64,000 nucleotides of DNA from Phenylobacterium conjunctum (GCF_042679085.1 NZ_JBHTLQ010000003.1:86236-150235), one strand, 5' to 3'; shown: positions 49,600-59,188, counted from the stretch's first letter. Notes: generated by a model not told the origin, from the letters alone. A program made the numbers and translations.

Positions 49600-49970
49600 A
49601 CCTGCTTGCCGACCGGCGCCAGGGAGATCACCGCCAGCTTGATGTGCTGCAGGCCGAATGGGATGCCGATGATGGTCAGCATCAGGCCCACGCCCATGAC
49701 CAGATGACTGGCCGCCAGGTACCAGCCGCCCAGCAGGAACCAGATCACGTTCAGCAGGAACCCGAAGGGCCCGGTGCCGAGCTCGCCATCGGGCTTTGAG
49801 ACCACCTGGCGTCCGAAGGGCCAGGCGCTGAAGCTCGCGATCCGGAACGCCGCCATGGACCAGGGCAGGCCCACGACCGTGATGGCCAGCAGAACGCCGG
49901 ACAGCAGCCACAGCAGCAGGGACACCCAGCCCCCAAGCACGAACCACAGAAGGTTCAGGAGCAGGCGCAC
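49587..49970 (-). CDS. YccF domain inner-membrane protein
   Basis: A 127-residue protein with two YccF repeats. The first is 'LLNLLWFVLGGWVSLLLWLLSGVLLAITVVGLPWSMAAFRIASFSAWPFGRQVV'. The second is 'LLNVIWFLLGGWYLAASHLVMGVGLMLTIIGIPFGLQHIKLAVISLAPVGKQVV'. The internal repeat 'N..WF.LGGW....H...G..L..TI.GIPFG...' is diagnostic. Function unknown; related proteins are small-conductance-like membrane proteins. GTG start, two bases after the rnd stop. Confidence 0.93.
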   Translation of the reverse strand: MRLLLNLLWFVLGGWVSLLLWLLSGVLLAITVVGLPWSMAAFRIASFSAWPFGRQVVSKPDGELGTGPFGFLLNVIWFLLGGWYLAASHLVMGVGLMLTIIGIPFGLQHIKLAVISLAPVGKQVVDI

Positions 49971-49972
49971 GT

Positions 49973-51145
49973 CTATTCCGCGGCCTTGGGCGCCCGGCGC
50001 ACTTCGACCACCCGTACGCGCGTGCCGTCGAGCACCAGGGCCAGTTCGCCGCGCTTGAGCTTCAGGGCGTCCTCACCAAAGGCCTCGCGGCGCCAGCCGG
50101 TCAGGGCCGGGGTCTTGGCCTCATCGTCATTGGCGATCTGTTCGAGGTCGGAGACCGTGGCGATCAGCTTGGAGGCCACACCCGCATCCTCGGCCCGCGC
50201 CTTCAACAGCACCTTCAGCAGCTCGACCACGGCGCCCGCCGCCGGCGACGGGGCCAGGCGGTTGCGCTCGATGACCGGAGCGTAGGCTTCCGGGTCCTTC
50301 AGGGCCTCGCGCACGGCGGCCAGCAGGTCGGGGCCAAAGCGCGAGCCCGAGAAGCCCTTGGGCACCGAGCGCAGGCGATCCAGCGCCGCCGCGTCGGTCG
50401 GGGCCTGGGTGGCCAGTTCGTCGATCGCCTCGTCCTTCAGGATGCGGCCGCGCGGCTGGTCGCGCATCTGGGCGGTGCGCTCGCGCCAGGCGGCGACGGC
50501 GCGATAGACCGCCAAGTACTTGGCCGTGTGCTTACGCGGCTTGAGCCGGCGCCAGGCGTTCTCCGGATCGACGTCGTAGTTCGCCGGGTCGCAGAGATTA
50601 CCCATCTCGTCCATGACCCAGGCGAGCCGGCCTTCTTTTTCCAGCCGCGCCTTCAGCATCGGATAGAGCTTGGCCAGGTGGGTCACATCGGCCAGGGCGT
50701 AGGTCAGCTGGGCCTCGGTCAGGGGCCGTCGGGCCCAGTCGGTGAAGCGGCTCGACTTGTCGAGTTCGATCTTCAGCATCTGCCGCACCAGGGCGTCATA
50801 GGCGATCTGCTCGCCATAGCCCGCCGCCATGCCGGCGACCTGGGTGTCGAACAGAGGCTTGGGCATCGCCTTCAGATTATTGAAGATTTCGACGTCCTGG
50901 CGGGCGGCGTGGAAGACCTTGTCGATGGACTCGTCACGCAGGATTTCCAGGAACGGCTCGAGGTCCATGCCTTCGGCGAGCGGGTCGATCACCGCCTCGG
51001 CATTGGGCGCGGCGGCCTGGATCAGGCACAGCTTCGGCCAGTAGGTCGTCTCGCGCATGAACTCGGTGTCCACGGCGACGAAAGGCTGGCCTTTCAGCTT
51101 GTCACAGAACGCCGCGAGTTCGGCGGTGGTTGTAATCGGCGTCAT
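49973..51145 (-). CDS. rnd: Ribonuclease D
   Basis: A 390-residue 3'-5' exoribonuclease trimming tRNA and other stable RNAs. The DEDDy exonuclease motifs are 'FVAVDTEFMRETTYWPKLCLIQAA' (ExoI: D, E), 'KVFHAARQDVEIFNNLK' (ExoII: D) and 'ALADVTHLAKLYPMLK' (ExoIII: Y..D). The HRDC domain starts near residue 210 ('LAVYRAVAAWRERTAQMRDQPRGRILKDEAIDELA'). The ATG at 51145 is chosen over a TTG one codon upstream. Divergent from purM. Confidence 0.96.
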   Translation of the reverse strand: MTPITTTAELAAFCDKLKGQPFVAVDTEFMRETTYWPKLCLIQAAAPNAEAVIDPLAEGMDLEPFLEILRDESIDKVFHAARQDVEIFNNLKAMPKPLFDTQVAGMAAGYGEQIAYDALVRQMLKIELDKSSRFTDWARRPLTEAQLTYALADVTHLAKLYPMLKARLEKEGRLAWVMDEMGNLCDPANYDVDPENAWRRLKPRKHTAKYLAVYRAVAAWRERTAQMRDQPRGRILKDEAIDELATQAPTDAAALDRLRSVPKGFSGSRFGPDLLAAVREALKDPEAYAPVIERNRLAPSPAAGAVVELLKVLLKARAEDAGVASKLIATVSDLEQIANDDEAKTPALTGWRREAFGEDALKLKRGELALVLDGTRVRVVEVRRAPKAAE

Positions 51146-51216
51146 CAATTAGCTATAGCCCCGCGCACACCCGAGTCTGCAACCCCGGCGGCGATTTTCT
51201 TGAGGTTTTACGTCCC

Positions 51217-52242
<1,026 letters not shown>

Positions 52243-52245
52243 GGC

Positions 52246-53466
52246 TCAGGCCTTGGGGCCGGCCACCACGCCGGCGTCGTGCAGCTTACCGATCTCGCCG
52301 GAGCTCATGCCGAGCACCTCGGCCAGCACCTCGTCGGTATGTTGGCCGAGCTTGGGCGCGGGTTGAACGGACAGGCGCTGGTCCTGCGGGATCGTGCCCA
52401 TGGCGCCAGGCGCCGGATAGGTCAGGCCGCTCGGGTGCCGGATGTCCTCGAACAACGGGTTGTCCTTGAACAGGCGGGTGTCCTGCAGCGCGGCCTCCAG
52501 GGTCTGGTAGGCGCCCCAGGTCACGCCGCCGGCGTCGAAGGCCGGCGTCAGTTCGGCCGCCGTACGGGCCGCGAAGGCCTGCTCGAACAGCGGATAGAGC
52601 CGGGCGCGGTGGGTGAAGCGCAGCCCCTCGTCGGTGGCGAAGGAGACGCCGAGTTCGGCCTCCAGGGCGGCGACCGCAGGCGCGATAGACAGGGCCTCCA
52701 GCGCCTTGCTCCACTGCTTGGGCGTGATGGCCAGCAGCATCAGCTTCACCCCGTCCTTGGTGGTGAAGTCGCGGCCGAAGGCGCCGAAGATGTCGTTGCC
52801 CATGCGCGGCCGCTGATGGCCGGTCTGCAGGGTCTCGGCCACGAAGCCGAGATTGGCCATGGTCGCAGCCCCGATGTCCGACAGGGGCGCGCGGATCTCG
52901 CGTCCGCCCCGGCCGCGCAGACGCGCCAGCAGGGCCGAGACCAGGGCGAAGGAGCAGTAGGCGCCGGTCAGCAGGTCCCAGGCCGCGAGCACATGGTTCA
53001 CCGGCCGCTCGTCGCCCACAGGCCCGGTCATCAGCGGCAGACCGATAGCCGAGTTGATCGTGTAGTCCATGCCCTGTGAGCCGTCGGCCCAGCCCATGAC
53101 GCGAACGCAGATCAGGTCGGACCGCAGGGCCGAGAGCTTGTCGTAGGACAGGAAGCCGTCGACCGGGAAGTTGGTGACAAACAGGCCGCCGTCCTCGCCG
53201 GGCGAGGCCGCCAGGCGCTGGGCCAGTTCGCGGCCCGCCGGACTGGTCAGGTCGATGGCCACCGACTTCTTGGACTTGTTCAGCCCTTCCCAATAGAGGC
53301 TCTTGCCCTCGTGGCTCAGGGGCCAGCGGTTGAAGTCCGGCCCGCCGCCAATGTTGTCGAAGCGGATCACCTCGGCGCCCATCTGGGCCAGGTAGAGCCC
53401 GCAGGTCGGCCCGGCGACGAAGGCCGCGCCTTCAACGACGCGAAGGCCTTTCAGAAGGTCGTACAT
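52246..53466 (-). CDS. Family III CoA-transferase (CaiB/BaiF)
   Basis: A 406-residue CoA-transferase of the formyl-CoA transferase/CaiB fold. 'LLKGLRVVEGAAFVAGPTCGLYLAQMGAEVIRFDNIGGGPD' is the N-terminal signature and the predicted nucleophile is Asp164 in 'VNHVLAAWDLLTGAY'. 'NKSKKSVAIDLTSPAGRELAQRL' is also typical. Substrate unknown; homologues act on carnitine, bile acids or 2-methylacyl groups. It converges on purM with three bases between stops. Confidence 0.9.
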   Translation of the reverse strand: MYDLLKGLRVVEGAAFVAGPTCGLYLAQMGAEVIRFDNIGGGPDFNRWPLSHEGKSLYWEGLNKSKKSVAIDLTSPAGRELAQRLAASPGEDGGLFVTNFPVDGFLSYDKLSALRSDLICVRVMGWADGSQGMDYTINSAIGLPLMTGPVGDERPVNHVLAAWDLLTGAYCSFALVSALLARLRGRGGREIRAPLSDIGAATMANLGFVAETLQTGHQRPRMGNDIFGAFGRDFTTKDGVKLMLLAITPKQWSKALEALSIAPAVAALEAELGVSFATDEGLRFTHRARLYPLFEQAFAARTAAELTPAFDAGGVTWGAYQTLEAALQDTRLFKDNPLFEDIRHPSGLTYPAPGAMGTIPQDQRLSVQPAPKLGQHTDEVLAEVLGMSSGEIGKLHDAGVVAGPKA

Positions 53467-53656
53467 GGGCGGGGCTCCTGACGTGTCTGTTCCGGCGCCC
53501 TGGCTATCTCAGAGGGGCCGAGCCGGGAAGGATGGCCGTTACGGCAAGCGGTTTGACGTCAACATGGACGAACGGGTTTCCGGCGTGGACGACCAACCCT
53601 GCGGAACTACCATTATCCTTTATTATTCAATCGTTTCGAGCCCCCTCTGTTCGCGA

Positions 53657-53693
53657 CTTCGGGGCGGCCCCACCCTGTCTGGGCGCCCCGAAG
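53657..53693. other. Hairpin in the gap before the SH3-like protein gene
   Basis: CTTCGGGGCG and CGCCCCGAAG form a perfect 10-bp stem around a 17-base loop, 56 bases upstream of the 53749 start codon. The 282-base gap (53467-53748) otherwise holds a TTGACGTCAA palindrome (53553-53562) and no convincing gene. Confidence 0.4.
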
Positions 53694-53748
53694 CTTGGCG
53701 CCGTGCGCAGGCGCATGGGAGGTCTTCGCCGAGCTCCTGGAGACGCCC

Positions 53749-54333
53749 ATGCTGTTCCTCTTCGCCGCGCTGGTTCTGGCCGCCGCCACACCCGACGTCG
53801 GGCCTCCGACCGTGAACGGCGTCTTTGCGCAGCCCGACGTCTGCCCCGGCGAAGGGTGCGACACCACGATGTGGTGGCGCGCCAAGGCCAGTGTCCCGCT
53901 CTACAAGGCGCCGGGTTCGCCCCGGATCATCGGCTACGCCAAGCCCGGGGATCGCGCGGCGGTCCGCGAGACCCTCTATTGGAGCCACCCGCAGCGCGGG
54001 GTCGTGCTGATCGACGCCCCGCCCTTCAAGCAAGGCGATGTCATCTATGCGCTGATCCCGGAGGGCGAGGGTTATACGACGGTGTGGCGCCGCGGCGAAC
54101 AACTCACCCTGCCGCCGGACGACGAACTCGATTCCCAGGGTCGTCAGGTGGTCCAGTGGAACGAGGCTCCCCGGCCGGATGACATCTGGTGGGTCAAAGT
54201 CCGCACCAGCCACGGCCTGACCGGCTGGCTGAAGGACCCAGAGGCCTTTGCCTGCATGGGCAAGCTGGCGGGCGACGAGAACTGCGTGGACGCGCCCCAG
54301 CCCAAGGGTCGCGCGGCGGCGTCTCAGCCCTGA
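53749..54333 (+). CDS. Exported protein with SH3-like C-terminal region, unknown function
   Basis: A 194-residue protein with a signal peptide (LFLFAALVLAAATPD). The mature domain has 'VCPGEGCDTTMWWRAKASVPLYKAPGSPRIIGYAKPGDRAAVRETLYWSHP' and, near the C-terminus, 'DIWWVKVRTSHGLTGWLKDPEAFACMGKLAGDENC'. The 'W.KV....G..GWL' pattern is that of bacterial SH3 domains binding cell-wall peptides. Four Cys residues could form disulphides. The ATG has GGAG six bases upstream. No family recognised with certainty. Confidence 0.75.
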   Translation: MLFLFAALVLAAATPDVGPPTVNGVFAQPDVCPGEGCDTTMWWRAKASVPLYKAPGSPRIIGYAKPGDRAAVRETLYWSHPQRGVVLIDAPPFKQGDVIYALIPEGEGYTTVWRRGEQLTLPPDDELDSQGRQVVQWNEAPRPDDIWWVKVRTSHGLTGWLKDPEAFACMGKLAGDENCVDAPQPKGRAAASQP

Positions 54334-54370
54334 AGCGCCCTCGCCTGGGGCATGCTCGAAAGAGGTTTTG

Positions 54371-54569
54371 ACCACCAACCACACGAAAAACACGAACGAG
54401 ATCCCGCCCACGCCTCCGCTCACCCCGGCGAAGGCCGGGGCCCAGATCATAGGGCCCGTGGCGAGGACGATTGGGCGCCGCGGACTTCACCTGGATCCCC
54501 GCCTTCGCCGGGATGAGCGGGTGGGAGGGCCGGCTCGGCCTGTTCGTGTTTTTCGTGTTTTTCGTGGTT
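54371..54569. repeat. Nested palindromic repeat element, copy 1
   Basis: Outer arms carry a 9-base period (ACACGAAAA): 54381-54397 pairs perfectly with 54542-54558 over 17 bases, and the right arm continues with another unit. Inner arms are REP-like: GCTCACCCCGGCGAAGGCC at 54418 and its near-reverse complement ending at 54518. The same architecture recurs at 56987-57205. It fills most of the gap between the SH3-like gene and the dienelactone hydrolase. Confidence 0.8.
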
Positions 54570-54620
54570 CCTCTCGCGGCGCCCTCCCCTAAGCTCCGCC
54601 GCAACAGGGAGAGACACGAC

Positions 54621-55340
54621 ATGGACGGCGCACGCGTCACCTACACCGCTGAGGGCATCGAGTTCGTGGGGCGGCTGTTCGAGCCGGCGGGGTCCGGCCC
54701 CGCGCCTGGGGTGATCGTGGCCCATGAATCACCCGGCGTGACCGAGCACACCCTGGCGGCGGCGCGCCGGCTGGCGGGGTTGGGGTTCGTGGCCCTGGCC
54801 ACCGACTATCAGGGCGGCGGCGAGGTGGTGACCGACCGGGCCGAGATGGGGCGGCGCTATGCGATGTTCATGGCCGACCCGGCGCACATCCAGGCCCGGT
54901 TGGGCGCGGCGCTGGAGGCGGTGAAGGCCCATCCGCGCACCGACGCCTCAAGGCTGGCGGCGGTAGGCTTCTGCTATGGCGGCACGGCGGTGACGGAGCT
55001 GGCGCGCACGGGCGCCGACCTCAAGGCCGTGGTCGGCTTTCACTGCGGGCTCTCGACCGTCCGGCCGCAGGACAGCGCCAAGATCACCGGCAAGGTGCTG
55101 ATGCACATCGGCGCCCAGGACCCCACGGTCCCGGCCGAGCAACGGACCGCGTTCGAGGCGGACATGGAGGCCGCCGGTGTCGACTGGCGGCTGCTGGTCT
55201 ATGGCCGCACGGTCCACAGCTTCACCAACCCCGAGGCCGACAGCTGGGGCATGCCCGGCTTCGCCTACAGCTCCGACAGCGATGCGCGGGCCTGGCGGGC
55301 GACGGAGGACCTGATGCGGGAGGTGGGGTTGGTAGGGTAG
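54621..55340 (+). CDS. Dienelactone hydrolase family protein
   Basis: A 239-residue alpha/beta hydrolase. Nucleophile Cys118 (GFCYGG), Asp167 (GAQDP) and His199 (TVHSF) give the Cys-Asp-His triad typical of dienelactone hydrolases, which open lactone rings in chloroaromatic breakdown, although many paralogues act on other esters. 'GVIVAHESPGVTEHTLAAARRLAGLGFVALATDYQGGG' is the conserved N-terminal half. The ATG at 54621 has GGGAGAG upstream. It lies immediately after repeat copy 1. Confidence 0.9.
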   Translation: MDGARVTYTAEGIEFVGRLFEPAGSGPAPGVIVAHESPGVTEHTLAAARRLAGLGFVALATDYQGGGEVVTDRAEMGRRYAMFMADPAHIQARLGAALEAVKAHPRTDASRLAAVGFCYGGTAVTELARTGADLKAVVGFHCGLSTVRPQDSAKITGKVLMHIGAQDPTVPAEQRTAFEADMEAAGVDWRLLVYGRTVHSFTNPEADSWGMPGFAYSSDSDARAWRATEDLMREVGLVG

Positions 55341-55451
55341 CGCCACACGCAGGAATAGATGTAGCTCGATGCGTGCCCCTCGCTGGCACCACGTTCGTGG
55401 CTAGGCGTCGCAAGGCAACCGCCTCACAATCTAAAGCAGGTTAACCGAGCC

Positions 55452-56354
55452 ATGCACATTCCACGCGAAATCCTAAAGACCGTTGCTTTTGTTTGCTTCC
55501 GCAACAAAATCTCGGGGAGCCTGGTGCCTGTTGGCTCTTCTTTCTTTTTGGGCATTCAACCGGATGCCAACGTTCCATGGGCGTCGAACGTATTCATCAC
55601 TACAGCTCGCCACGTGATTGACGGCCTTGCTGCGCAGGGATGTGAGTCGTGCGTCATCCGAATGAACGCGAAATCCCCAAATCAGACTTTCGTAGAAATT
55701 GAAATTCCCATCTCTGAATGGAAATTCAACAAGACTGACGACAGTATTGATGTCGCAATATGTGAGCATGGACTCCCGGCCGACGCCGATCATCTAGTTC
55801 TGCCAATGACGTTAGGCGCGTCTGACGCGATACTTTCTGAGTATGGCGTTGACATTGGAGAAGATGTATTCGTAAGTGGACTATTCGCCCATCATTTCGG
55901 AAATGAGAAAAATATCCCAATCGTGCGGGTGGGCAACATTGCGGCAATGAATGAAGAACGAATAAAAACTAGGAAAGGCGACATGGATGCCTTTCTGATA
56001 GAGGCGCGATCTATAGGTGGCCTAAGCGGCTCACCGGTATTCATAAATTTCGGCGCAATGCGCCAAGTAGGAAATTCAACTCTCCTCGGAGCACCCGGCC
56101 CTCAACACGTCTTACTGGGGCTAATACATGGGCATTTTGACGTAAAAAAAAATGATATCAGCAGCGATCAAATCACAGAAGATGCGATCAAGGATAGCGT
56201 GAACGCCGGAATCGCCATCGTGGTACCATTTGAAGCCATTAAAGAAACGATCTCTCAGCACCTCAATGACTCGAGTCTTTCAGCAGATTTGAACAGATTT
56301 AACGTCGCTAACACTGCGCTTCAGTTCTCGCGGAGTCTGGTCCAGCGCACGTAA
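55452..56354 (+). CDS. AT-rich trypsin-like serine protease domain protein, likely acquired
   Basis: A 300-residue protein with a chymotrypsin-like triad: His54 (ITTARHVIDG), Asp100 (DDSIDVAIC) and Ser192 (GGLSGSPVF). 'EDVFVSGLFAHHFG' and 'LLGLIHGHFD' match the usual flanking strands, and it has no signal peptide, so it is probably cytoplasmic. Base composition is strikingly different from the surroundings: many A/T third positions and tracts such as AAAAAAAA, where neighbours are GC-rich. This is one of the few such segments in the window. It stands alone between the hydrolase and ndk. Such solitary cytoplasmic proteases often belong to defence or accessory modules, but no partner is present. 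Confidence 0.8.
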   Translation: MHIPREILKTVAFVCFRNKISGSLVPVGSSFFLGIQPDANVPWASNVFITTARHVIDGLAAQGCESCVIRMNAKSPNQTFVEIEIPISEWKFNKTDDSIDVAICEHGLPADADHLVLPMTLGASDAILSEYGVDIGEDVFVSGLFAHHFGNEKNIPIVRVGNIAAMNEERIKTRKGDMDAFLIEARSIGGLSGSPVFINFGAMRQVGNSTLLGAPGPQHVLLGLIHGHFDVKKNDISSDQITEDAIKDSVNAGIAIVVPFEAIKETISQHLNDSSLSADLNRFNVANTALQFSRSLVQRT

Positions 56355-56377
56355 AGGCCGAGACCTACAAACACACG

Positions 56378-56409
56378 AAAAACCCCTCCCAGCTCGCGCC
56401 AGGAGGGGT
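56378..56409 (-). terminator. Terminator of ndk
   Basis: On the minus strand ACCCCTCC pairs with GGAGGGGT around a 12-base loop and is followed directly by TTTTT. It lies 40 bases after the ndk stop. The T-run is shared with one unit of the ACACGAAAA repeat (56373-56381). Confidence 0.85.
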
Positions 56410-56449
56410 CTGATCTCGCGGTCCTTTCCGCCCCGAGGGGCGGGCGGGA

Positions 56450-56869
56450 TTAGCCGGCGATGTCGGCGTCGGTGAAGAACTGGGCGATTTCGATCGCGGC
56501 GTTCTCCAGGCTGTCGGAGCCGTGGACCGAGTTCTCGCCGACGTTCAGGGCGAACAGCTTGCGGATGGTGCCTTCGGCGGCTTGTTCCGGGTTCGTGGCA
56601 CCCATGACTTCACGGTACTTGGCGACGGCGTTTTCGCCTTCCAACACCTGAACGACGACCGGGGCCGAGGTCATGGTCTCGACCAGTTCGCCGTAGAACG
56701 GGCGCTCCTTGTGGACCTCGTAGAACTTCTTGGCCTGGGCCTCGGTCATCTGGATGCGGCGCTGAGCGACGATGCGCAGGCCGGCGCCTTCGATGACGGC
56801 GTTGATCTTGCCGGTGATGTTGCGCTTGGTGGCGTCCGGCTTGATGATCGAGAAGGTGCGTTGAGTCAT
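56450..56869 (-). CDS. ndk: Nucleoside diphosphate kinase
   Basis: A 139-residue enzyme equilibrating nucleoside di- and triphosphates. The phospho-accepting His116 is in 'ENSVHGSDSLENAAIEIAQFF'; 'TFSIIKPDATKRNITGKI', 'YEVHKERPFYGELVETMTSAPVVVQVLEGENAVAKYREVMGATNP' are standard. ATG start. Divergent from the ABC-F gene, with repeat copy 2 between them. The 387-base gap 56870-57256 contains that repeat, a GC-rich upstream region of ndk and nothing else recognised. Confidence 0.98.
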   Translation of the reverse strand: MTQRTFSIIKPDATKRNITGKINAVIEGAGLRIVAQRRIQMTEAQAKKFYEVHKERPFYGELVETMTSAPVVVQVLEGENAVAKYREVMGATNPEQAAEGTIRKLFALNVGENSVHGSDSLENAAIEIAQFFTDADIAG

Positions 56870-56986
56870 GATCTTGCGAGCTTTTCTTGTGGAGGTTTGC
56901 GCGGGCGGTCCCGCCCAAAGGGTGCGGGCTCATAGCAGCCCCGTGTGACAACGCCAAGCATGGGGCGGTGTGGGCTGATTTTTCGA

Positions 56987-57205
56987 TCCACGAACCACAC
57001 GAACCACACGAACCCAGTCAGCTCACCCCGGCGAACGCCGAGGGCCTTGTGCCGGGGCATTTGTGAAGGCCAGGGAGCGATCCGATCCTTGAAACGCAGA
57101 ACTCCAGAATCTGGGCCCCGGCGTTCGCCGGGGCGAGCGGAGGATGAACGCGCGCACCCAGCCCGACCGGTTCCCTAGGTTCGTGTGGTTCGTGTGGTTC
57201 GTGGA
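56987..57205. repeat. Nested palindromic repeat element, copy 2
   Basis: The outer arms (56987-57014 and 57178-57205) are a perfect 28-base inverted repeat, each made of three 9-base units (CACGAACCA). The inner arms, GCTCACCCCGGCGAACGCCG at 57021 and its near-complement ending at 57138, are REP-like palindromes matching those of copy 1. The loop between the inner arms (about 65 bases) shows no gene. Confidence 0.85.
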
Positions 57206-57256
57206 CAACTTGGCGGCGCGACGCCGCAAGCCGCGTCTGCTAAAGGCGCGGCCGCC

Positions 57257-59137
57257 ATGTTGCTGATACGCGATCTGACCTTCGATTCCTGGGGCCGCCG
57301 GTTCTTTGACCATGCGACCGTGAGCCTGCCTGTGGGCGCCAAGGTGGGGCTGGTGGGGCGTAATGGGGTTGGGAAGTCGACCCTGTTCAAGCTGATCCTG
57401 GGCCAGCTGGGCGCGGGCGATGGCGAGATCAGCTATCCCAAGACCGCGCGGATCGCCTCCGTCGACCAGGAGCATCCGGCGACGCCGGTGTCGCTGCTGG
57501 ACACGGTGCTGGAGGCCGACGAGGAGCGGGCGAGCCTCTTGGCAGAGCTGGAGACCGCGGCGCCGGAGCGGATGGGCGACATCTATGGCCGGCTGTCGGA
57601 GATCGGCGCCGACCGGGCGCCCAGCCGGGCGGCGGAAATCCTGGCGGGCCTGGGCTTTTCCCACGCCGATCTCAGTCGGCCGATGGCCGAGTTCTCTGGC
57701 GGCTGGCGGATGCGGGTGGCCCTGGCCGCGGCCCTGTTCGCCGAGCCCGACCTGCTGCTGCTCGACGAGCCGACCAACTATCTCGATCTGGAAGGCGCCC
57801 TGTGGCTCGAGGCGCGGCTGAAGAAGTACCCGCACACGGCCCTGATCATCAGCCACGACCGGGACATCCTGAACAACTCGGTCGACCACATCCTGCACCT
57901 GGCGAGCGGCAAGCTGGAGCTCTATCCGGGCGGCTATGACGACTTCGAGCAGCAGCGGGCCGAGCGCGACCGGCTGCAGGAATCCACCCGCGCCAAGGTC
58001 GAGGCCCAGCGGGCGCACCTGCAGTCCTTTGTCGACAGGTTCCGGGCCAAGGCGTCCAAGGCGACCCAGGCCCAGTCGCGCCTGAAGATGCTGTCGCGCC
58101 TGCCGCCGGTCTCGGCGGTGGTGGCCGAGCACACCGCCCCCTTCGTCCTGCCCTCGCCGGAAAAGCCGGTGGCCCCGCCCCTGTTGCGGCTGGAAGGCGT
58201 CTCGACGGGCTATGGCGACGGCAAGCCGATCCTGCGGAACATGAACCTGCGGCTGGACCTGGACGACCGCATCGGCCTGCTGGGGGTGAACGGGGCCGGC
58301 AAGTCGACCTTCGCCAAGCTGGTGGCGGGCGCCCTGGAGGCGACGGCGGGGGAGTTCCGGCGCGACCGGCGGATGAAGGTCGGCTGGTTCCACCAGCACC
58401 AGATCGAGGCGATGGACCCGGCGGACACGCCGCTGGACATCATCCGGCGCGCCATGCCGGAGGCGACCGAGGCCGCGCGGCGCTCGCGCCTGGCCCAGTT
58501 CGGTCTGGGCGTTCAGAAGGTCGAGACTCAGGTTGCGGACCTGTCGGGGGGCGAGCGGGCGCGGCTGCTGCTGAACCTGGTGGCCATGGAGGCCCCGCAC
58601 CTGCTGATCCTCGACGAGCCCACCAACCACTTGGACATCGACTCGCGCCGGGCCCTGCTGGATGCGCTGAACGACTATGAGGGCGCGGTGCTGCTGATCG
58701 CCCACGACCGGTCGCTGATGGAGATGGTGGCCGACCGGCTGTGGCTGGCCGCCGACGGGACTATCGCGCCCTTCGACGGCGACATGGAAGACTATGCCCG
58801 CATGGTGGTCGAGCGCGCCAAGGCCCAGGCCCGCGCCCCGACCCAGGTGCGCGAAGAAGCCCCGCCCCCGCCGCCCAAGCCCGCACCCGCCCGCGCCAAG
58901 GTCCCCACCGGGCCCGCGCGTCGCCGGGCCGAACAGGCCGAAGCCGCCATGCACCGGGCCAGCGAGGCTGTGGCCAAGCTCGACCAGGCCCTGACCGACC
59001 CACAGATCTTCGCCAAGGACCCGCAGAAGGCCGCGGCCCTGGGGCGCCAGCGCGAAGAGGCCCAGGCCAAGCTGGAGGCCGCCGAGCACGAATGGCTGGA
59101 GGCGGTCGAAGCGTATGAGGCGTTGAAGGAGGGGTGA
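57257..59137 (+). CDS. ABC-F family ATPase (Uup/YheS-like)
   Basis: A 626-residue soluble protein with two ABC domains and no membrane segments. Domain 1: Walker A 'GRNGVGKST' (34-42), signature 'EFSGGWRMRVALAAALF', Walker B 'LLLLDEPTNYLD'. Domain 2: 'GVNGAGKST', 'LSGGERARLLLNLV', 'LLILDEPTNHLD'. The inter-domain linker (about 230-320) carries the charged ABC_tran extension. The C-terminal 70 residues form a coiled coil rich in Ala/Glu (AEAAMHRASEAVAKLDQALTD). ABC-F proteins act at the ribosome. The ATG at 57257 follows the repeat by 50 bases. Confidence 0.93.
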   Translation: MLLIRDLTFDSWGRRFFDHATVSLPVGAKVGLVGRNGVGKSTLFKLILGQLGAGDGEISYPKTARIASVDQEHPATPVSLLDTVLEADEERASLLAELETAAPERMGDIYGRLSEIGADRAPSRAAEILAGLGFSHADLSRPMAEFSGGWRMRVALAAALFAEPDLLLLDEPTNYLDLEGALWLEARLKKYPHTALIISHDRDILNNSVDHILHLASGKLELYPGGYDDFEQQRAERDRLQESTRAKVEAQRAHLQSFVDRFRAKASKATQAQSRLKMLSRLPPVSAVVAEHTAPFVLPSPEKPVAPPLLRLEGVSTGYGDGKPILRNMNLRLDLDDRIGLLGVNGAGKSTFAKLVAGALEATAGEFRRDRRMKVGWFHQHQIEAMDPADTPLDIIRRAMPEATEAARRSRLAQFGLGVQKVETQVADLSGGERARLLLNLVAMEAPHLLILDEPTNHLDIDSRRALLDALNDYEGAVLLIAHDRSLMEMVADRLWLAADGTIAPFDGDMEDYARMVVERAKAQARAPTQVREEAPPPPPKPAPARAKVPTGPARRRAEQAEAAMHRASEAVAKLDQALTDPQIFAKDPQKAAALGRQREEAQAKLEAAEHEWLEAVEAYEALKEG

Positions 59138-59188
59138 CGCGCGGGGCGGACGGGCTAAGGTCCCTCCGCAGTCCTTTCGGAGTCTCCC

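Noticed and set aside
56987..57205. CRISPR array
   Set aside because: The 9-base repeats are directly contiguous with no spacers, and the two halves are inverted. No cas genes are present.
57178..57205. LexA (SOS) box, because GTTC recurs
   Set aside because: Alphaproteobacterial LexA sites need GTTC-N7-GTTC. Here the GTTC spacing is N5 and results from the 9-base repeat.
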